DNA from: Synura sp. LO234KE
Taxonomy: Eukaryota > Sar > Synurophyceae > Synurales > Mallomonadaceae
DNA: 11,542 bases
Assembly (NCBI GenBank): GCA_015143735.1
Contig: VKHC01000500.1
Coordinates: 1-11,542 of the forward strand
Direction of reading: 5' to 3'
Shown here piece by piece: positions 8,557 through 11,542 of the stretch. The position numbers were made by a program, and so were the translations under genes. The notes beneath the pieces were generated by a model. It was not told the origin of the DNA, did not search any database, and saw only the letters and a list, made by a program, of their open reading frames with translations. Position 1 is the first letter of the stretch. The number at the start of each line of letters is the position of its first letter.

Positions 8557-9240
8557 TTAGATATTCCATCCAGAGCTTAGACATCGTATGTCCCTGTCCG
8601 AGTCTACTGCGCCCTCCTTCAAGCATTCTACAACAGCTCTTAAACGGTCCGATATCAGTCTTTTTTTTCCAATCGAATCGCATACAGACTTGCACAGAAG
8701 AGATTTATTGAAGTGAGGTTCTGGAATTACTCGAATTCGCCTACAAAGTCGTATTGGCCGCGACAACACAGATTGACAAGTGCCCTGAATGCTTTCGAGC
8801 ACTTCGTTTAGCTGCAATAACACTCTGACAGACCTCATATACAATCCTGTTTTAAAAGTAGTTCGAAGGAAACAAAAATCCGGTCATGGATTCTTGATCG
8901 TACGCACGGCACATATCTACCAACGACACATCAAGATGGAAGAGGGTTTATTACTTGAAATAACTTTCATTATTAACACACAGATGTCGCCTTTCCAAAA
9001 CAGAATATCAGGCCTTTGATTTTGTTGGACCAAGAACTCGCAAAATCCGTGCTTTGGAGATATTGACTTAAACAAGTTTTCGCTGCTAGTCCATCTATAG
9101 TTAGGAAAATTCTTTAGAAGCCAAAACATTAGTATCGCTTTAGATTCATCCTCAACGACCACGGGTAGAGTAATATCAAGAAGATTATAATTTTGAATGC
9201 CTGAAGGTCCGGCAAGGATAAATTCCGCAAACTGTTATCA
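7801..9240 (-). pseudogene. Broken Crinkler-type fusion of a REase-like domain and a kinase
   Basis: Reading leftwards, a PD-(D/E)XK-like nuclease segment (9234-8920) is followed by a helical linker region (8883-8560) and a protein kinase (8556-7801). All three lie in the same frame but are interrupted. The nuclease segment shows RPDILFWKGDICVLI, with the Pro-Asp pair at 9012-9007 and a second Asp at 8988-8986. Breaks: the frame meets TAG at 8919-8917, and coding character moves to a second frame open over 8947-8855. It then returns to the first frame before 8855, near a T4A4 run. A TAA stands at 8559-8557 just before the kinase. The acidic residue expected after the second beta strand is replaced by Lys (codon 8967-8965). 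Fusion of a restriction-endonuclease fold to a divergent kinase is the hallmark of CRN/CR-type effectors, which act inside cells, often in nuclei; here the family assignment rests on motifs only. Sequencing error could explain the indels but less easily the stop plus the Lys. Confidence 0.65.
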
Positions 9241-9479
9241 GTAATTTGCAATTCTTCACAGTTTTCAGGATATTCAGTTGATGTCGATATTTCGCTCCTC
9301 GTCGCCCTCCTTAACCAAGAGGGTGATAATAAGCACATTTTTAAATTTGTTTGCAATGGAGTTCTTTCACGACGTGGAGATGAGAAAATTTTTTGTAAAT
9401 GCATTTTTTGTGACGTAATTTTGTCATATTTTGTCCCGAAACAATATGTCTGCTTAATTTTTTGGTGAAATGTTGTCAA
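9129..9479 (-). other. Possible N-terminal piece of the effector gene
   Basis: An open frame of 116 codons directly upstream overlaps the start of the nuclease segment in another frame. Its last third (about 9290-9190) reads EELQITDNSLRNLSLPDLQ, which looks coding, whereas the upstream two thirds are Lys/Gln-rich as AT-rich DNA would give. It could be the N-terminal section of the fusion separated by a further frameshift or an intron near 9200. The start at 9479 is TTG, not ATG. No clear Crinkler header domain or signal peptide could be recognised. Confidence 0.2.
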
Positions 9480-10521
9480 TGTGGAGGTGCCGATTTCTCA
9501 AGGTGTGGTGAGTTATTTTCCCTCCTCTCTTTTTATTTGCTCGCACATTAATATCTTTTATTTAGCTGAGAAGTTGCTTTTCAAATCCTACGCGCTCCTC
9601 CGTATTTTCACTTTGTCGCTGAACACTTGTAGATGGTATGTAGATAGAATTAGGGCTGATGTAGACTTAGGATATATTATAATGGATATATTTTGTGTTT
9701 TGAAATCGTGCGGAATTATTTGGTAGGTCCGATTGCATATACGGAAGCCCGAGTACATGTTTAAAAATAGAGAAAACTGGACTACTTTGATTTCTTATCG
9801 TTTCAGTAGTAAATGCGATGGTAGTAATCTGAAAGCATATATAGACATAAGCTATTATTGCACGTCAGCGTAATTTCAGTTCATAAGGAAATGTAAAATC
9901 CGAATATCCCAAATTCACTTCTGTTGCCGTGAAATTAGGTTGTTCCCACGCCCTCGCTAGCCCTCTGAGTAGCACTGATAGCTTGAATATTGTAGTTTTA
10001 AAGCTTGAGATTCGTGGGAGTGTTTTTGCTGCTACTACCTTTCGGCAGCCCGAAAATTGTCGTTTTTGGCTATCCCTAAAGGTAGCCTACTATACACCTG
10101 GCACCTACAAGCAGTGTCCAGACATGTAAGATGCAACAGATGCTCGCAGTAGAGGCTTCACTGGGGCGTCGAAAAATAGCCTGTGATATAAACAACACTT
10201 TCACAGGGGCGGGACTAGTCACAAAATGTATTCTTCTTTCTAGTGCGCCCCCCCAGCGCAAGAAACTCAGTGTTTGAAGCGTCTAAAGACACATTTGCTT
10301 TCCTTTGCAACTAGTTTTAACTATATTCTAGATTGTTTTGAAACATGATGCCTTCACTCCGCTACTAACGCCGTCGTTTTAAGCAAGCCTAGGCTAGGCT
10401 ACTTTTTCGTTTGTTTTGTTTATAACACTAGTAGGAACCATGCATCGGAGCCTCAGAAGTCCCGATATTCGTTCGATACTCAGGAATAATATTGTATTTA
10501 AGATTATGTTGACATGAGTGG

Positions 10522-10534
10522 GTGCGAACCGCAC
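10522..10534. repeat. Tight 5-bp hairpin
   Basis: GTGCG and CGCAC flank a three-base AAC loop. No neighbouring gene explains it, and a hairpin this short may be chance. Confidence 0.35.
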
Positions 10535-10670
10535 AAATTACGACTTACAGCGACTTTTCCAATGAGGGATGCAAATATTCCAAATATCATTAACTGAATT
10601 GGTATCACGGAAAAATAAAATCGTTACTTGTAATCTTGTAACTAGAAGTTATATATGAAGATTCACAAGC

Positions 10671-10678
10671 TATATAAA
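10671..10678 (+). promoter_or_regulatory. TATA-box-like element
   Basis: TATATAAA matches the eukaryotic core consensus, but the DNA is AT-rich and no clear gene follows within promoter distance, so it may be chance. Confidence 0.15.
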
Positions 10679-11542
10679 CGGCCTGAAATGATCTCAATAG
10701 TAGCGTTGAAACCGTTAATATTAAGTCATAACAAAAGTGATATTACCTGATGGAGCGAAAAAATAGCAAACACCGACATTTGGGGTCAATTACAGTTATT
10801 CCTTGTCATAAGAAGCAAATAAATTCGCTGCCTCTATCGCTGCAATATAAGCTGCAGACTTTCCAACCAGCGAAGCTCCTGAAACGACCCAAGGAGCGAA
10901 TGTCTCGCGACTTACCTGCGTGAAGCAGAAGTTGCGACCAAGAAAACACTATCAGAACTACCGCCACTAAAACAATCACAGCACATTGAAAGAATTACTC
11001 TTGTTCGATTCACTGGTTGCTTCTCGTGGATATCACTCCGAATAAATGTATTTTTTTGCTTATTCGTCAATCATAAACGTTATTTGCTAGGCGATTGAAA
11101 ATTGCGCATAGTAACGTTGCGCACTGAAAGTATCTCTCGAGACATAACTAAAAACTACGAGGATTGCTCAGTCAGTTCTCAAAATGGGCATGCAGGGACT
11201 CATTCTCTTCCAATTCTTGCCTCTCCTCTGTGCTGCTGGCGTCTGTCCTACCAGCTTGTGCGCGCTGCTGATACCATGAGTCGATATTCCACCACCTAGG
11301 TACAAACAGCTGCTGCTGGAAGAGAAGCAACGCGCATCGGCCGAGCCGCGGCGAGAGGAGTGAGGGGCGGGGTCACCACGTCGCCTGGTGTTGCGCCTGC
11401 TCCCTAAAATCGTATAGTTGCGCCTTCTGGCACCATATGCTTGCTGAAATCACCGTAGAGCCTCCTAGGCGGCAAATGTAGCACCCGTAATTGGACCCTT
11501 CAGATTACCGGCGACTTTGTAAAGGTATATCTGACAAACTAT

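Larger units (their letters stand above)
9480..11542. other. Stretch without a convincing gene
   Basis: Short frames occur (+: 9481-9726, 9929-10129, 11102-11299; -: 10076-10261) without recognisable motifs. Visible elements are a TATATAAA at 10671-10678, a tight hairpin at 10522-10534, seven C at 10248-10254 between TGCGC and GCGCA, and a 50-codon coding-like patch on the minus strand at 10796-10948. Near 11300-11370 a short + frame reads KQLLLEEKQRASAEPRREE before TGA. It is coiled-coil-like and could be the tail of an exon, but is too short to call. Confidence 0.45.

Noticed and set aside
8557-8559. Stop-codon reassignment (TAA read as sense) to explain the open kinase fusion
   Set aside because: The membrane-protein gene ends normally at TAA, and frame changes elsewhere in the fusion would not be explained by a variant code.
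9479-9565. ATG followed by a strong GTGAGT donor at 9508 and a TTTAG acceptor at 9565
   Set aside because: Joining the two gives an immediate stop in the ATG frame, and only a short motif-free product in the GTG frame.

Overview
The window looks like nuclear DNA of a eukaryote. Genes are sparse, no reading frames are packed into operons, GT-AG intron signals are present, and two of the three protein families seen (a serpentine membrane protein, and a Crinkler-type nuclease-kinase) are eukaryotic in style. Moderate GC, short introns (about 70 nt) and a Crinkler-type gene next to a bacterial-looking glycosyltransferase would suit an early-diverging fungus such as a chytrid. An oomycete-like stramenopile or a simple animal such as a sponge cannot be excluded. 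No rRNA, tRNA, CRISPR array or intact mobile element was found.

Layout: (1) 400-1443 (+), an intronless gene for a 347-residue seven-helix membrane protein with a polar, Ser/Asn-rich tail; a perfect hairpin follows ten bases after its stop. (2) 1444-3600, a long stretch with no convincing gene, containing homopolymer G runs, a spaced inverted repeat and an AT microsatellite. (3) 3600-4170, a puzzling stretch with several short coding-like patches; one can be read as a two-exon small gene. (4) 4732-6403 (+), a gene for a type II membrane-anchored GT-B (GT4-like) glycosyltransferase, best modelled as two exons around a 73-nt intron. (5) 6404-7800, no gene seen. (6) 7801-9240 (-), a broken gene that fused a PD-(D/E)XK restriction-endonuclease-like domain to an atypical protein kinase, the architecture of Crinkler (CRN/CR-type) effectors. 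The kinase part is still open and keeps its catalytic residues; the nuclease part has frame changes, an in-frame stop and a lysine where an acidic active-site residue is expected. (7) 9480-11542, no convincing gene, with a few short hairpins and one 50-codon coding-like patch.

Nothing indicates that the three genes form one system; they look like independent accessory genes. The nuclease-kinase remnant is the most noteworthy item. Either it is a decaying effector whose kinase half outlived the nuclease, or the breaks are assembly or base-call errors. The glycosyltransferase is the second item of interest because of its bacterial-like sequence.
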